A stretch of DNA of 64,000 bases from Bacteroidota bacterium (GTDB lineage Bacteria > Bacteroidota > Bacteroidia > Chitinophagales > JADJOU01). This document shows positions 28,671 through 39,893 of this stretch, piece by piece. The notes below the pieces were generated by a model. That model saw only the letters and a list, made by a program, of their open reading frames with translations, searched no databases and had not been told where the DNA came from. The translations under genes were made by a program, and so were the position numbers. Positions within the stretch are counted from its first letter, which is position 1; each line of letters begins with the position of its first letter. The stretch lies in assembly GCA_016713645.1 (NCBI GenBank), contig JADJOU010000017.1, positions 1 to 64,000 on the forward strand, written 5' to 3'.

Positions 28671-30633
28671 GTGAGTGAAATTATAGGAAATGAAGTTATG
28701 ACAGCATCGGGTTACGGTGCAGATAGTATTCAAACGCTAAAGGGCTTGGAAGCGGTGCGTGTTCGTCCGGGGATGTACGTCGGAGGAACAGATACCAGAG
28801 CGCTTCATCACTTAGTCAATGAGGTTTTGGATAATAGTATTGACGAAGCATTGGCGGGTTATTGTACTGAAGTAAATACCATCATCAATGCCGATGGTTC
28901 ATTGACCGTTAAAGACAATGGCCGTGGAATTCCTACAGGTATCCAAACAGAGAGCGGAAGATCTGCCTTAGAATTGGTTATGACCGAATTGCATGCCGGA
29001 GGAAAATTCGATAAGAATTCTTATAAAGTATCAGGCGGTCTAAATGGAGTCGGGGTATCTTGTGTGAACGCCCTATCTTCTCTCTTAATTGCAGAAATTC
29101 ACCGCGAGGGGAAAATATTCAAACAGGAGTATTCTGAGGGCAAACCGCTCTATAATGTCAAAGTGATTGGGGAGGCGCAAGATACAGGTACTCAAATCAC
29201 TTTTCATCCAGATGCGACGATATTTGAGACGGTTGAGTTTAGATACGAGACATTGCATACGAGAATCAAAGAATTGTCGTACCTCAATAAGCGCGTAAAA
29301 TTGACTTTGACGGATATGCGCAACCTCGATGAAGAGGGCAATCCTAAACATGAGGAATTCTATTCTGATAGTGGATTGATTGAATTTGTTCAATATTTGG
29401 ATAGCACCAGAACTTCTTTGTTGGAGAAGCCAATTTATATCACAGCAGAACAAGATGGTGTTGAGGTGGATGTTGCCTTGACCTATAATACAGGGTTCTC
29501 TGAGAATATTTTCTCTTATGCCAATAATATCCAGACACAAATGGGCGGTGTGCATGCGACTGGTTTTAAGCGCGCTATCACCAAGCATTTTAAAGATTAT
29601 GCAGATAAGGAGGGATTGTTCGCCAAATTGAAAATAGCGGTCTCTGGGGAGGATTTTAGAGAGGGACTTACTGCAATCATTTCTGTTAAAGTACCGAATC
29701 CACAATTTAGAAGTCAGACCAAAGACGAATTGACCAATCCAGAAGTTGCGGGAATCGTTGCAAATGCGGTTGGCAATGTATTGACTTATTACCTCGAAGA
29801 AAATCCGCGTGAGGCGAAGATTATCGTCGATAAAATCATCTTGGCCGCCACTGCTCGTCATGCGGCAAAAAAAGCGCGTGAAATGGTGCAGCGCAAAACG
29901 GTTCTCACGGGAACTGGATTGCCGGAAAATTGGTTGATTGTTCAAATAGAGATCCTGAAGCATGCGAGATATTCCTCGTGGAAGGGGATTCGCGGGTGGA
30001 ACAGCCAAGCAGGGAAGAGATAGAAAGTTTCAAGCCATTCTGCCATTGAGGGGTAAAATTCTCAACGTAGAAAAAGCATTGGAGCATAAAATATACGAGA
30101 ACGAAGAGATCAGAAACATCTTCACAGGACTTGGTGTCTCAATCGGTACTGAGAATAATTCAAAGGAATTGAATATTGAAAAATTGCGCTACCACAAGAT
30201 CGTCATCATGTGCGATGCCGACGTCGATGGTAGCCATATCTCCACCTTGATCTTGACTTTCTTCTTTAGATTCATGAAGACCTTGGTTGAAAAGGGGCAT
30301 ATCTCTATCGCTTCTCCTCCATTATACCTCGTGAAAAAAGGGAAAGAAGAGCGATACTGCTGGAACGATAAAGAGCGCGATGCATTTATTGCAGAGCTCG
30401 GAAAGGGAAAGAATGAGTCTGTGAATGTTCAGCGCTACAAAGGTCTTGGAGAGATGAATGCAGAGCAATTATGGGAGACAACCATGAATCCTGATACGAG
30501 AATTTTCAGAAGGGTTAACATTGAGAGCGCAGCAGAAGCTGATCACGTATTCTCTATGTTGATGGGAGATGAAGTTCCACCGAGAAGAGAATTTATCGAG
30601 CAAAATGCAAAATATGCGAGAATCGATGTCTAG
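28671..30633 (+). CDS. gyrB: DNA gyrase subunit B, frameshifted
   Basis: Joined length is about 654 residues, normal for Bacteroidota GyrB. A GTG start at 28671 opens the GHKL ATPase domain: LEAVRVRPGMYVGGTD, EVLDNSIDEALAGY (motif N1), VKDNGRGIPTG (N2) and KVSGGLNGVGVSCVNALSS (N3). The transducer follows. Several single-base errors between about 29920 and 30000 scramble the stretch normally reading LADCSxxDP...EGDSAGGTAKQGRDR, where the TOPRIM Glu lies. Coding then runs on with VIMCDADVDGSHISTLIL (metal-binding Asp residues) and VQRYKGLGEMNAEQLWETTM. With GyrA it introduces negative supercoils. A PBP4-type gene follows. Confidence 0.95.
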
Positions 30634-30694
30634 TCAATAGATAATTGGTTTGCGCAAAACATATATTTTCGTCTTATTATTCATCCTTTAATTC

Positions 30695-32136
30695 ATGTCT
30701 TTGAGAGCGATTATTCAAATTCTTTTCTACACGATTTTATCAATTGCAGTAAAAGCTCAATTGAATAACGCTTTTGATTCTTTTGAAAAGCAAGCATTTC
30801 TAGCCCCTGCTTCTTATTCCATTTGTGTTTTGGATGCACGCGGTGAAAAAGTTTACGCCAAATACGAACAAAAATTATTGATGCCCGCCTCTAGTCAAAA
30901 GGTATTGACGACGGCGTCTGCATTTTGTCTGCTCGGAGAGAACTACCAATACAATACGCAGCTTGCATATTCTGGTGCTATTGCCAATCAAAAATTGAAT
31001 GGGGATTTATTCATCATCGGTTCGGGTGACCCAACTTTAGGCAGTAAACATTTTTTGAATTTACAAACTCCGCAATCTATATTGGCGAATTGGAAAGATG
31101 CCATTAAGAATAGTGGAATCAATGCGATCAATGGCAATATTATTCCCGATGTGTCTTGTTTTCAAGAGAATGATGTTCCACAGACTTGGCTTTGGGAAGA
31201 TATTGGCAATTACTATGGAGCTGCTGCGACAGGCTTGAATTTTATGGACAATGAATATGAATTGTCCTTCAATGAAGATCGCAAAATGGGCGAGGCCTGT
31301 TCTATCATCAATGCATCAGGTCTTGAGAAACACTATGAGTTTTACAACGAAGTGGAAGTGGGCAAAGAGGGCAGTGGAGATAATGCCTACTTGTTTGGTG
31401 GACCATTTGAAAAAGGTCGATTTGTAAATGGAATCATTCCTGCGGGGAATAAAATATTTTCTACTCCCGGCGCTATTCCATATCCGCCCTATCACACCAG
31501 TTTTCAATTGAATTATCTCTTGGCCAATAGTGGTATTGTCGCACAATATCACGAAACCCCTTATCCGAGAATTGCTATACCACCTGTATACAAAGTGATT
31601 CATCAAATTACTTCGGCCAAGATGTCGGAGATCATTCAAATCACCAATCACAAGAGCATCAATTTCTATGCGGAGGCTATATTGAAAACAATTGGCAAGG
31701 AGAAAGGCGACGAAGGTTCGACAGAGGCGGGGTGAAGACGATTATCGATTATTGGAAGACCAAGGGTTTGAATTTATCCAATGCCTATATCAAAGATGGA
31801 TGTGGTTTATCGAGAGTGAATGCGATATCTACCTTGCATCTGGCTACCTTGATGAATTTGATGTCAAAGCATGAAAAGTTTGAATTGTTTTATAAGACTT
31901 TGCCTGTAGCGGGATTCGATGGTACCCTCAGCAAAGTATGCGATGGCGAACCATGTAAGGGAAAGATTATCGCTAAATCGGGAACGATGGAGCGCGTAGT
32001 TGCTTATACGGGTTATGTTCAATCTGCCACGAAGGGATTATTGTCATTCAGCATCATCATCAATAATTTCGATGCGCGACCGAGTGCGGTGAAAGCTGCG
32101 CTGACACCAATTTTCAATGCCATGGCGGCGATGTGA
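30695..32136 (+). CDS. dacB: D-alanyl-D-alanine carboxypeptidase/endopeptidase (PBP4 type), one frameshift
   Basis: Joined length is about 480 residues, normal for PBP4/DacB. It has a signal peptide (MSLRAIIQILFYTILSIAVK), then the penicillin-binding motifs of the S13 peptidases: PASSQKVLTTASAF (SxxK), DGCGLSRVNAIST (SxN) and AKSGTMERVVAYTGYV (KSG). A G-run at about 31730 loses a base (EAG, stop); coding resumes VKTIIDYWKTKGLNLS. It trims stem peptides and cuts cross-links in periplasmic peptidoglycan. The next gene starts 11 bases downstream on the same strand. Confidence 0.9.
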
Positions 32137-32146
32137 TTTATTGCAC

Positions 32147-33245
32147 ATGAAATATCTATTCCTATTTTTTCCTTTCTTCTTGCAGAGTCAAAATCTATTT
32201 GAATTGTATGAGATAGGGAAATTCCCGGCTGTTTTAAATGAGACTTCAGGACTTGAAACCAAGGATAGCAATTCCGTGTGGACGCATACGGATAGTGGGG
32301 GAGAAGCTGCCTTATATAAAACGAACTCTAGTGGCGCCCTTTTGAAAACTGTAAAATTGATCAATGCATCCAATCTCGATTTTGAGGATATATGTTTTGC
32401 GCAAGATGGAAAAGTGTTTATTGGGGACTTTGGGAATAATTTAAATGACCGCAAAAACTTGCGCATTTTTATCACTTCTATCAGTGACTTGGAGTCTAAA
32501 GATTCTGTGATGGTAGATACGATTTCATTTTCCTATCCCGACCAAAGTCTTTTTCCTCCTGCCGCTCCGGATCGAAATTTCGATTGCGAAGCATTTTTCA
32601 TTTCAATAATTTTCTCTACTTATTTACCAAGCATCGCGGGAACTACAACTACAAAGTGCTATAGAATGCCCGCATTAAAGGGATTGCAAACACCCGTGCT
32701 CTTGGATAGTTTTGCGACGAATACATGGATTACAGCTGCAGATATCAGTCCAAACGGCAAGCGCATGGCATTGCTCTCCGAAACTAAAATTCAAGTTTTT
32801 GAAAATTTTGGCGCTGATTCATTCTTTCATGGAAAATATGCTTCTATTCCATTATCAGCTCACACAGAAGGAGGGAATCGTTTTTTGTAACCAATGAAAT
32901 GCTCTATATCTCTGATGAAGCGGGATTGCTCCCCGGCGGAAAATTGTATAAGATGTATGTCGATAGAAAAGTGGATACTTCAAAAATGGATACGATAAAA
33001 GTATCCATCAATCATACAATTTTAAATGAGCAAACTATTTCAATCAATGGTATTTCAATTGCCTGTGACAATGAAAAATAGACCTGAATGAACCTTTTAG
33101 TATTGCACTCTACGATACAATGGGTCGGTTGTTCTTCAATGGAAAAGATAAAGCAGTATTCAATTTGCCTGATTTAAAACGCGGCACTTATTTCCTCTAT
33201 TTGAAACAGGGAAATATAAAATTGAAAAAGAAATTTCTGTATTGA
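32147..33245 (+). CDS. secreted propeller-like protein with T9SS-type C-terminus, frameshifted
   Basis: Joined length is about 365 residues. The start at 32147 gives a signal peptide (MKYLFLFFPFFLQSQ). The body contains NETSGLETKDSNSVWTHTDS, NLDFEDICFAQDGKVFIGDF and DISPNGKRMALLSETKIQVF, the look of a beta-propeller; no catalytic motif is visible and I cannot name a specific function. Frame changes are near 32600, 32885 and 33078. The C-terminus (PFSIALYDTMGRLFFNG ... LPDLKRGTYFLYLKQ) is a T9SS type A sorting domain, so the protein is secreted. It overlaps nothing on its strand and converges with the carboxylase gene. Confidence 0.65.
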
Positions 33246-33330
33246 ATGGTTGAGAAAACAGGCTCTGTTTGACTGTAGGAATCAAACATCCCAGATGCAC
33301 CAAACACCATCCCTAACCAGACTCCATTTT

Positions 33331-34967
33331 TTAAGTTTGCAAAAACCCCAACATTGTATCGCTCTTTAATCGGCGCATGATTGGCTGCATCAATGCCCAA
33401 AGAGATCACTTTTCGCGTCTCTACAGGGTCAATAATAGCATCTACCCATAATCTAGAAGCGGCATAATATGGCGTTGTGCTCAATTCATATTTTGCGGTA
33501 ATTTCGTCTAAGATCACTTTCTGTTCTTCTTCACTCACTTCTTTTCCTTTGCTCTTCATGGCACTCACTTGAATTTGAAGAATGGTCTTAGCAGCTTGTG
33601 CACCGCCCATGACGGCGATTTTTGCTGTCGGCCATGCAACAATTAATCGTGGGTCGTAAGCTTTGCCACACATGGCGTAATTGCCTGCACCGTATGAGTT
33701 TCCAACGACAATGGTGAATTTTGGAACTACAGAATTTGCCATCGCATTCACCAATTTAGCGCCATCTTTGATGATGCCCGCCTGCTCTGAACGAGAGCCC
33801 ACCATAAATCCTGTGACATCTTGTAAAAATACCAATGGGATTTTTTTCTGATTGCAATTCATGATGAATCGCGCTGCTTTATCTGCACTATCGCTGTATA
33901 TAACACCGCCAAATTGCATTTCGCCCTTCTTGCTCTTGCTCACTTTGCGATTGTTGGCGACAATACCTACGGCCCATCCGTCGATGCGCGCATATCCGCA
34001 GATGATAGATTGTCCATAGAGTTCTTTGTATAAATCGATTTCGCCATTATCCACCAAGCATTTGATCAAGCTAGGCATATCGTATTGTTTGGATTGATCT
34101 TCAGGAAATATTCCATAGATATCTTCCATTTTCGAAGAAGGCAATTGTGGTTCTATTCTATCAAAACCCGCTTTGTCGTTGTGACCAAACTTGTCTACTA
34201 AGTTTCTGATCTTTTGAATACAAGTCGTATCATCGGGCATTTTATAATCACAAACTCCTGATATTTCGCAGTGTGTGGTAGCGCCTCCTAGGGTTTCATT
34301 GTCGATATCTTCACCGATGGCTGCTTTGACTAAGAAAGATCCCGCAAGAAATATGGAACCCGTTTTGTCTACAATCAGAGATTCATCGCTCATGATGGGA
34401 AGGTAAGCCCCACCTGCAACGCATGAGCCCATGACTGCTGCAATTTGAGGAATTCCCTCAGCACTCATTTTGGCATTGTTGCGGAATATTCTTCCGAAAT
34501 GCTCTTTATCGGGAAAAATTTCATCCTGCAAGGGCAAGAATACACCCGCACTATCGACGAGATAGATGATGGGGATTTTATTTTCCATCGCAATTTCTTG
34601 TGCGCGCAAATTCTTTTTTTCCTGTAATTGGAAACCATGCGCCCGCTTTGACAGTCGCATCATTGGCTACGATGATACAAAGTCTTTTTGACACATATCC
34701 CATGACGACGATGACGCCACCCGCTGGACATCCGCCATATTCTGCATACATTTCAAAACCCGCAAATTCACCCATTTCAAATCTTGGACTTTCCTTGTCC
34801 AACAATAAATTGATGCGCTCGCGAGCAGTTAATTTTCCTTGGCTATGCAATTTTTCAATTGCCTTATCTCCACCGCCTTTATGTATTTTCTCCATGCGTT
34901 GCTTTAGTGCAGAGAGTTTTAATTTATAGGCATCTTCATTCTTATTGAATTCAATATTTTGGCTCAT
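33331..34967 (-). CDS. acyl-CoA carboxylase, carboxyltransferase (beta) subunit, frameshifted
   Basis: Joined length is about 545 residues. The N-terminal half has GGGDKAIEKLHSQGKLTARE and RINLLLDKESPRFEMGEFAG; the carboxyltransferase core has IYLVDSAGVFLPLQDEIFPD, GSCVAGGAYLPIMSDESLI and VGNSYGAGNYAMCGKAYDPR. These fit propionyl-/methylcrotonyl-CoA carboxylase beta subunits, which move CO2 from carboxybiotin to an acyl-CoA; the exact acyl group is uncertain. There is a frame change near 34620. At the C-terminus an extra T in a T-run near 33343 hides the normal ending NVGVLQT and its stop at 33331; the uncorrected frame reads on to 33197. The biotin-bearing subunit is not in this window. Confidence 0.85.
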
Positions 34968-34971
34968 ATTT

Positions 34972-35170
34972 TTAGTTGTCAGTTGTTAGTTGTCCGTTGT
35001 TAGTTGCCGTGTCCATACAAAGTGTAGGGATTGGTTGTTAGTTGTCCGTTTTAAGTTGTCCGTTGTTAGTTGCCGTGTCCCTACAAAGTGTAGGGATTAG
35101 TTGTCTGTTGTTAGGATGCATAAAAACACGCGTCAGCAATTCCCCCTTCGGGGGCTAGGGGGCCTGTTAG
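34972..35170. repeat. GTTGTTAGTTGTCCG words and CCCTACAAAGTGTAGGG palindromes
   Basis: Two imperfect tandem units of TTAGTTGCCGTGTCCCTACA followed by AAGTGTAGGGATTGGTTG, then AGGATGCATAAAAACACGCG and a CCCCCTTCGGGGG hairpin (about 35143-35155). The same words occur near 11101, 19030 and 28120. Confidence 0.6.
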
Positions 35171-35174
35171 GGGC

Positions 35175-35984
35175 CTATTTCATAAACATCTCCATCACTT
35201 CTTGACTTACCCCTGTATTGGAGAATCCTCCATCGTGGAATAAATTTTGCATCGTGATTTTTTTAGTCAAATCAGAAAATAATGCGACACAGTAATCAGC
35301 ACATTCGTCTGCAGAGGCATTGCCCAATGGAGACATTTTTTCTGCATAATCATAGAATACATCAAATCCCTTAATACCACTGCCAGCAGTCGTTTTTGTC
35401 GGAGATTGTGAAACCGTATTCACTCTAACGCCTCGCTCTTTGCCATAGTAATACCCAAATGAACGCGCGATAGATTCGAGGGCTGATTTGTTGTCTGCCA
35501 TATCGCTATAACCTGGGAATATTCTCTGCGCAGCGATATATGACAAGGCTACCACAGATCCACCGCGGTTGATGGCATCTTGTTTATAGGCAGTTTGTAA
35601 TACTCTATGCAATGACAATGCGGAGATATCCATGGCTTTTAAAAAGTCGTCGTGCTTTAAATCTGTGTATGGACGGCCTTTTCGAACATTGATACTCATG
35701 CCTATTGAATGCAAGATGAAGTCGATTTTTCCACCGAGCACTTCTTGTGATTTTGTGAAAAGATTTTCTAAATCCTCCATGGAGGTGGCATCAGCAGGAA
35801 TAATTTCTGCTCCGGTTGTTTCACCCAATGCCTTAATAGCACCCATTCTCATCGCAATTGGTGCATTTGTCAAAGTGAATTTTGCGCCTTCTTCATGCGC
35901 CTTCAAAGCGACTTTCCATGCAATTGAATTTTCATCCAAAGCGCCAAAAATAATTCCTTTTTTACCTTTTAATAAATTGTACAT
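35175..35984 (-). CDS. fabI: enoyl-[acyl-carrier-protein] reductase (NADH)
   Basis: An intact 269-residue enzyme. The nucleotide-binding N-terminus is LLKGKKGIIFGALDENSIAW, FabI-specific in replacing TGxxxGIG by GxxxxxSIAW. ILHSIGMSINVRKGRPY holds the substrate side, and YIAAQRIFPGYSDMADNKSA has Tyr-x6-Lys (FabI's spacing). VNTVSQSPTKTTAGSGIKGF is the flexible substrate-binding region. It reduces the trans-2-enoyl-ACP in each round of type II fatty acid synthesis and is the target of triclosan-type inhibitors. It lies next to the carboxylase beta subunit on the same strand, though repeats separate the two. Confidence 0.95.
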   Translation of the reverse strand: MYNLLKGKKGIIFGALDENSIAWKVALKAHEEGAKFTLTNAPIAMRMGAIKALGETTGAEIIPADATSMEDLENLFTKSQEVLGGKIDFILHSIGMSINVRKGRPYTDLKHDDFLKAMDISALSLHRVLQTAYKQDAINRGGSVVALSYIAAQRIFPGYSDMADNKSALESIARSFGYYYGKERGVRVNTVSQSPTKTTAGSGIKGFDVFYDYAEKMSPLGNASADECADYCVALFSDLTKKITMQNLFHDGGFSNTGVSQEVMEMFMK

Positions 35985-36029
35985 AATGTGTTATTTTTTA
36001 AGTAATCGTTGATGTTTTATATTCTTTAA

Positions 36030-36533
36030 TTAAAGTAAATACGCACCTTCTATTCCGCTCTCCGTGACTTCGACTAGAATGTGATCTAGGAGCGTCGTCG
36101 ATAATGATAGTCCTACATAATCTGACGTGATGGGAAAGTTCTTATGTTTTCGATCTACTAATATAGCTGTTTTTAATTTTTTGCACGGGATGGTTGTGAA
36201 TACTTGCATCGCATAGAATGTGGTTCTGCCAGAATTGACGACATCGTCTACGAGAATAATACTCTTGTTTTCTAAATTAGCCGTTGAACAAGAAATCTCT
36301 ATGGGCTTGGAAAGAGGAAGGTCTTTATTCATCGTTAACGTTTCCACGGATGTCTTCAAATTTGGCAAAATTTCTTTGAGTTTAGACTCAAGCGATTTGG
36401 CAATATTATTTCCTTTGGGAGCTATTCCCACAAAGACCACTTCTGTTTCTTCGAGATTATCTTCTGCAATTTGATAGGCAATTCGCAAGAGTTTTTGATT
36501 GATATCGCTTTTATTGAGTATTTGCTTTTTCAA
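36030..36533 (-). CDS. PyrR-like phosphoribosyltransferase-domain protein
   Basis: The intact 167-residue protein has the type I phosphoribosyltransferase fold. The PRPP-binding loop is SIILVDDVVNSGRTTFYAM, the standard [IVL]xVDDVxxSGxT pattern, near residues 91-109. VFVGIAPKGNNIAKSL is the earlier substrate loop and LKTAILVDRKHKNFPITSDY matches the PyrR arrangement (LVDRxHxxxPI..DYVG). Homologues act as uracil phosphoribosyltransferases and/or RNA-binding pyr regulators. No pyr operon lies nearby, so enzymatic salvage or an uncharacterised role is as likely. Divergent from aroA. Confidence 0.8.
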   Translation of the reverse strand: MKKQILNKSDINQKLLRIAYQIAEDNLEETEVVFVGIAPKGNNIAKSLESKLKEILPNLKTSVETLTMNKDLPLSKPIEISCSTANLENKSIILVDDVVNSGRTTFYAMQVFTTIPCKKLKTAILVDRKHKNFPITSDYVGLSLSTTLLDHILVEVTESGIEGAYLL

Positions 36534-36641
36534 AATATGGGTGAAAAGATTAGAACAATATTACATAATATTTTTAAAATGATTTCTTTTGTATTCAAAA
36601 TTTCATCTTTTTTCTGCTAATTTCACGCAGATTTAGCTAAT

Positions 36642-37874
36642 ATGACGCTTACCTATCATAAGAAAACAGAATGCCAATTTATCGTCAAATTGCCTGCTTC
36701 CAAGAGCATCTCCAATCGCGTGCTGATTTTGCAATTTTTGTTTCCTGAAATTCAGATTGAAAATCTATCTAAGGCTAGTGATACTGCGATTGTCAAGCGC
36801 TGTTTGGCAGCGATTCGAAAAGGGGATTCGAAAATCGATGTAGAAGATGCGGGCACGGCTTTTCGCTTTCTGACGGCCTTATTGGCTATTACAGAAGGTA
36901 AATGGGAACTGAGCGGAACGGAGCGCCTGCAGGAGCGACCTATATCAGCATTGATCGATGCACTCAGGGACTTGGGTGCAGATATTGACTATTTGGAGAA
37001 GCCAAATTATGCGCCGTTGCGCATCAAAGGGAAGTCCCTAAGTGGGGGCAGATTGATGATGACGGCCAATACGAGTAGCCAATTTATAACCGCATTAATG
37101 CTCATAGGCACTTCGCTTGAAAAGGGTATTCAAATTGATATTCAAGGAGATAAGGTCAGCGGTGATTATATAAAAATGAATCAAAAAATATTGAATGAAT
37201 TGGGTTTTAAAGTTGAAATGACGCAAAATCAAATTGGTGTTCATCCGAATAGAAAAATTAAGCCCCAAAACATCTTTAACGTTGAATCTGATTGGTCTGC
37301 AGCATCTTATTTCTATGCCATGGCGGTATTGATTCCCGGCAGGGAAATTCATTTGCCTCATTTGTATCGAGATTCTGCTCAAGGGGATTCAATTATTGCT
37401 GAAATTATGCAAGAATTCGGTGTGCAAACGACATTTGATTCTGTCGGAATTACAATTTCTGGCAAATCAAAACAGCAAATGGACTTCTTTGAGTATAATT
37501 TTATTGATTGTCCAGATCTCGCACAGACCGTGATTTCGATTTGTGCAGCCCTCAATATCAAAGGGCGATTTACAGGGCTTTCGACTTTGCGAAATAAAGA
37601 GACGGATAGAATTGTGGCAATGCAAACGGAATTGTCAAAATTGGGGCATGAATTCAATTCGGTAGATGATATTTTTTTCAACTTGAGAAAGCGCAAAGAA
37701 AATGCACTTCCTAAAGTATTTGAATTAAACACGTATCATGATCACAGAATGGCGATGGCCTTTGCCCCATGGGCGGTTATGTGTGATATCATCATCGACA
37801 ATCAGGAGGTGGTCAGAAAATCATTTCCCGATTTTTGGCAAGAATTATCTAATTTAGGATTTGAAATAAATTAA
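36642..37874 (+). CDS. aroA: 3-phosphoshikimate 1-carboxyvinyltransferase (EPSP synthase)
   Basis: An intact 410-residue enzyme. Signature elements: LPASKSISNRVLILQF (Lys/Ser at the substrate site), DAGTAFRFLTALLAI, LSGTERLQERPISALIDALR, TANTSSQFITALMLIG, IDCPDLAQTVISICA (catalytic Asp), LSTLRNKETDRI and TYHDHRMAMAFAP. It joins phosphoenolpyruvate to shikimate-3-phosphate in aromatic amino acid synthesis. It lacks the common LPGSKSxxNR spelling (here LPASKS), as is frequent in Bacteroidota. The next gene begins two bases after the stop. Confidence 0.95.
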   Translation: MTLTYHKKTECQFIVKLPASKSISNRVLILQFLFPEIQIENLSKASDTAIVKRCLAAIRKGDSKIDVEDAGTAFRFLTALLAITEGKWELSGTERLQERPISALIDALRDLGADIDYLEKPNYAPLRIKGKSLSGGRLMMTANTSSQFITALMLIGTSLEKGIQIDIQGDKVSGDYIKMNQKILNELGFKVEMTQNQIGVHPNRKIKPQNIFNVESDWSAASYFYAMAVLIPGREIHLPHLYRDSAQGDSIIAEIMQEFGVQTTFDSVGITISGKSKQQMDFFEYNFIDCPDLAQTVISICAALNIKGRFTGLSTLRNKETDRIVAMQTELSKLGHEFNSVDDIFFNLRKRKENALPKVFELNTYHDHRMAMAFAPWAVMCDIIIDNQEVVRKSFPDFWQELSNLGFEIN

Positions 37875-37875
37875 T

Positions 37876-38712
37876 ATGAAACTCATTGCAGAGAGCGGCA
37901 GCACAAAGACCATTTGGAAACTGAAAACAGATGATAAGGTGGAGACATTTGAAACCATTGGGTTTAATCCACTCTTTATCAGTATCAGTGAAATAAAAGA
38001 AGAATTGGGCAAATCTGAGATTGTGTTCTACAAGGACAAAATCAAAGAGATCTATTTCTATGGAGCTTCTTGCAGCAGCGATTCTCGCAAGAAAGTGATT
38101 CATGATGGCTTGTCCTTTTTTTTTATCAATGCTGAAATTATTTATGTCGATCATGATTTAAATGCCGCTTGCATAGGACTTTTCGGCAATCAAAAGGGCA
38201 TCGCTTGTATCCTGGGAACTGGTTCCAATTCATGTATATGGGATGGGGGAAAAGTGGTTGAGAATATAGAGGCATTGGGATATATCCTCGGCGATGAAGC
38301 GGGTGGGGCTTGGTTTGGGAAGAAAATTGTGTCCATGTATTTGTATAAGCGATTGCCCGCACATATTGCTGCCTATGTCGCGGAGCATTACCACAGCGAT
38401 AAAAATGATATTTATAATGCGGTTTATGCGCAGAAATTCCCCAATAGATACCTCGCCTCTTATGCTAAAATCCTATCTGTATTTAGAGAAGATGCATTTG
38501 TTCAAGACCTATTAGATGCCGGTTTTGAAGAATTTATTCAATATCATATTTTGCCTTATGCCTCTAATGCTTCTTATACTTGGGGGTTTGTGGGTTCAAT
38601 AGCCTATTATTTTCAAGAGGAATTGACGCGCGCTTGTCATAAACATGGCGCTAGAAATATCATCATTCAAAAGAGTCCAGTAGATGGTTTATTTGCCTGG
38701 CATTCAAAGTAA
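37876..38712 (+). CDS. BadF/BagF-type sugar kinase (N-acetylglucosamine kinase-like)
   Basis: The intact 278-residue protein belongs to the ASKHA kinase fold. The first phosphate-binding loop is LIAESGSTKTIWKL; the second is ACILGTGSNSCIWDGGKVVE, and EALGYILGDEAGGAWFGKKI is the signature of N-acetylglucosamine kinases and related BadF-type ATPases. FVGSIAYYFQEEL gives the adenosine-binding part. It probably phosphorylates recycled cell-wall amino sugars. It follows aroA by one base, suggesting a shared transcript, though the functions are unrelated. Confidence 0.85.
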   Translation: MKLIAESGSTKTIWKLKTDDKVETFETIGFNPLFISISEIKEELGKSEIVFYKDKIKEIYFYGASCSSDSRKKVIHDGLSFFFINAEIIYVDHDLNAACIGLFGNQKGIACILGTGSNSCIWDGGKVVENIEALGYILGDEAGGAWFGKKIVSMYLYKRLPAHIAAYVAEHYHSDKNDIYNAVYAQKFPNRYLASYAKILSVFREDAFVQDLLDAGFEEFIQYHILPYASNASYTWGFVGSIAYYFQEELTRACHKHGARNIIIQKSPVDGLFAWHSK

Positions 38713-38743
38713 TTTTTAAGATAGTCCATCCTTTTTTTCTTCC

Positions 38744-39893
38744 CTATATGCTATAAGATTCATTGAAATATTGTTTCTTAAACCATAATTCAAAGGCGGG
38801 ATCTACAAATTCGTACTGATGATCGATTTCGTGTATAATATCATTTTTGATGAGTATTGCCTTGTTCTTGCTGACATTTCTGGGTGTTCCTAATTGAAAT
38901 TTACTCATTACCGCCGTGCTTGTAAATTGTGTTTCGCCTTTTGCAACAGCTTTTAATAGATTCAATTGTGTATGACTGATGCTTTCAGTTTCCTTTTGAT
39001 ACAGCGGTGTATTGGCCTGAATCAATTCTTTTAAAGCAGTATTTATTTCTATATAAGTAGCTTTTTTTTTGACTTATTTGCCAAGTATAGTGAGCCAATT
39101 GTTGCACATACCATGAATGGTTCTTCATTTTTATGGGAATAATTTCTGCCATTTTTTCCTCAATTCGTTTATTTGTATTTGTGAAACTTTTACAGATAAA
39201 TGAAACCCATTTTTTTGTCTCAATTTTTTGCAAAAGCATGATATCTCCAAATCGATAAAATGGTTTGGATGGATTGTTGAATATGTCAGCCATCATATGT
39301 CTCTTGCTTCCCGTAAAGACAATAAGTAACAGATTTTTGGCGTTGCCAGCATGACCGAGTTTTTTTCTCAAAATTGATAAAGTCATTGAAAGTCGCTAAA
39401 TTTTGGAACTCATCTAAGCATATTATAAATTGAATTCCCTTTTTTTTAGCAATTGTTTCTGGTAAATTTAATATTTCATCGCTGTGTTTTTTAAGTTCAC
39501 GCCAATCAAAACTCAATTTGAAATCCGCGGTTGGATCTATGCCCAAGCTGAGTGTGGGAATTAGTTTTTTGAAAAAATCCTTTCCACTGCTCATCCATTC
39601 CTGCCATTTAGATGAGGATGCTTTTATGACTTCACGTGCAAAAAGCTCTAGAAATTCCTCTTCACTGCTTACGGAGAATAAATCAATAATAACTGTTTTC
39701 TTGCTTTTATTTTTCTTTTTAATATCGCTGATCACTTTTCAACCAAGGAAGATTTGCCCCACCTTCTCGGAGATATAATGGTTGTATTAATTCCATTCAT
39801 TAGATTGCGCTGTAATTTTGCAGACTCTAATTCTCTATTTGTAAAGGATTGTATACTTACAGTTGTTCCATATATAAAAGGGGAATCTTTCAT
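38744..39893 (-). CDS. AAA/STAND-like ATPase (ATPase_2 family), frameshifted
   Basis: Joined length is about 380 residues. ATG 39893 starts MKDSPFIYGTTVSIQSFTNR; the Walker A loop is SPRRWGKSSL (39785-39756) and Walker B is FIICLDEFQNL near 39410. The C-terminal part resembles a winged helix (KAVAKGETQFTSTAVMSKFQ, DPAFELWFKKQYF). This is the layout of ATPase_2/DUF234-type proteins, common in archaea and Bacteroidota, whose function is mostly unknown. Frame changes are near 39735, 39360 and 39070. It stands alone on its strand, an isolated accessory gene. Confidence 0.75.
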
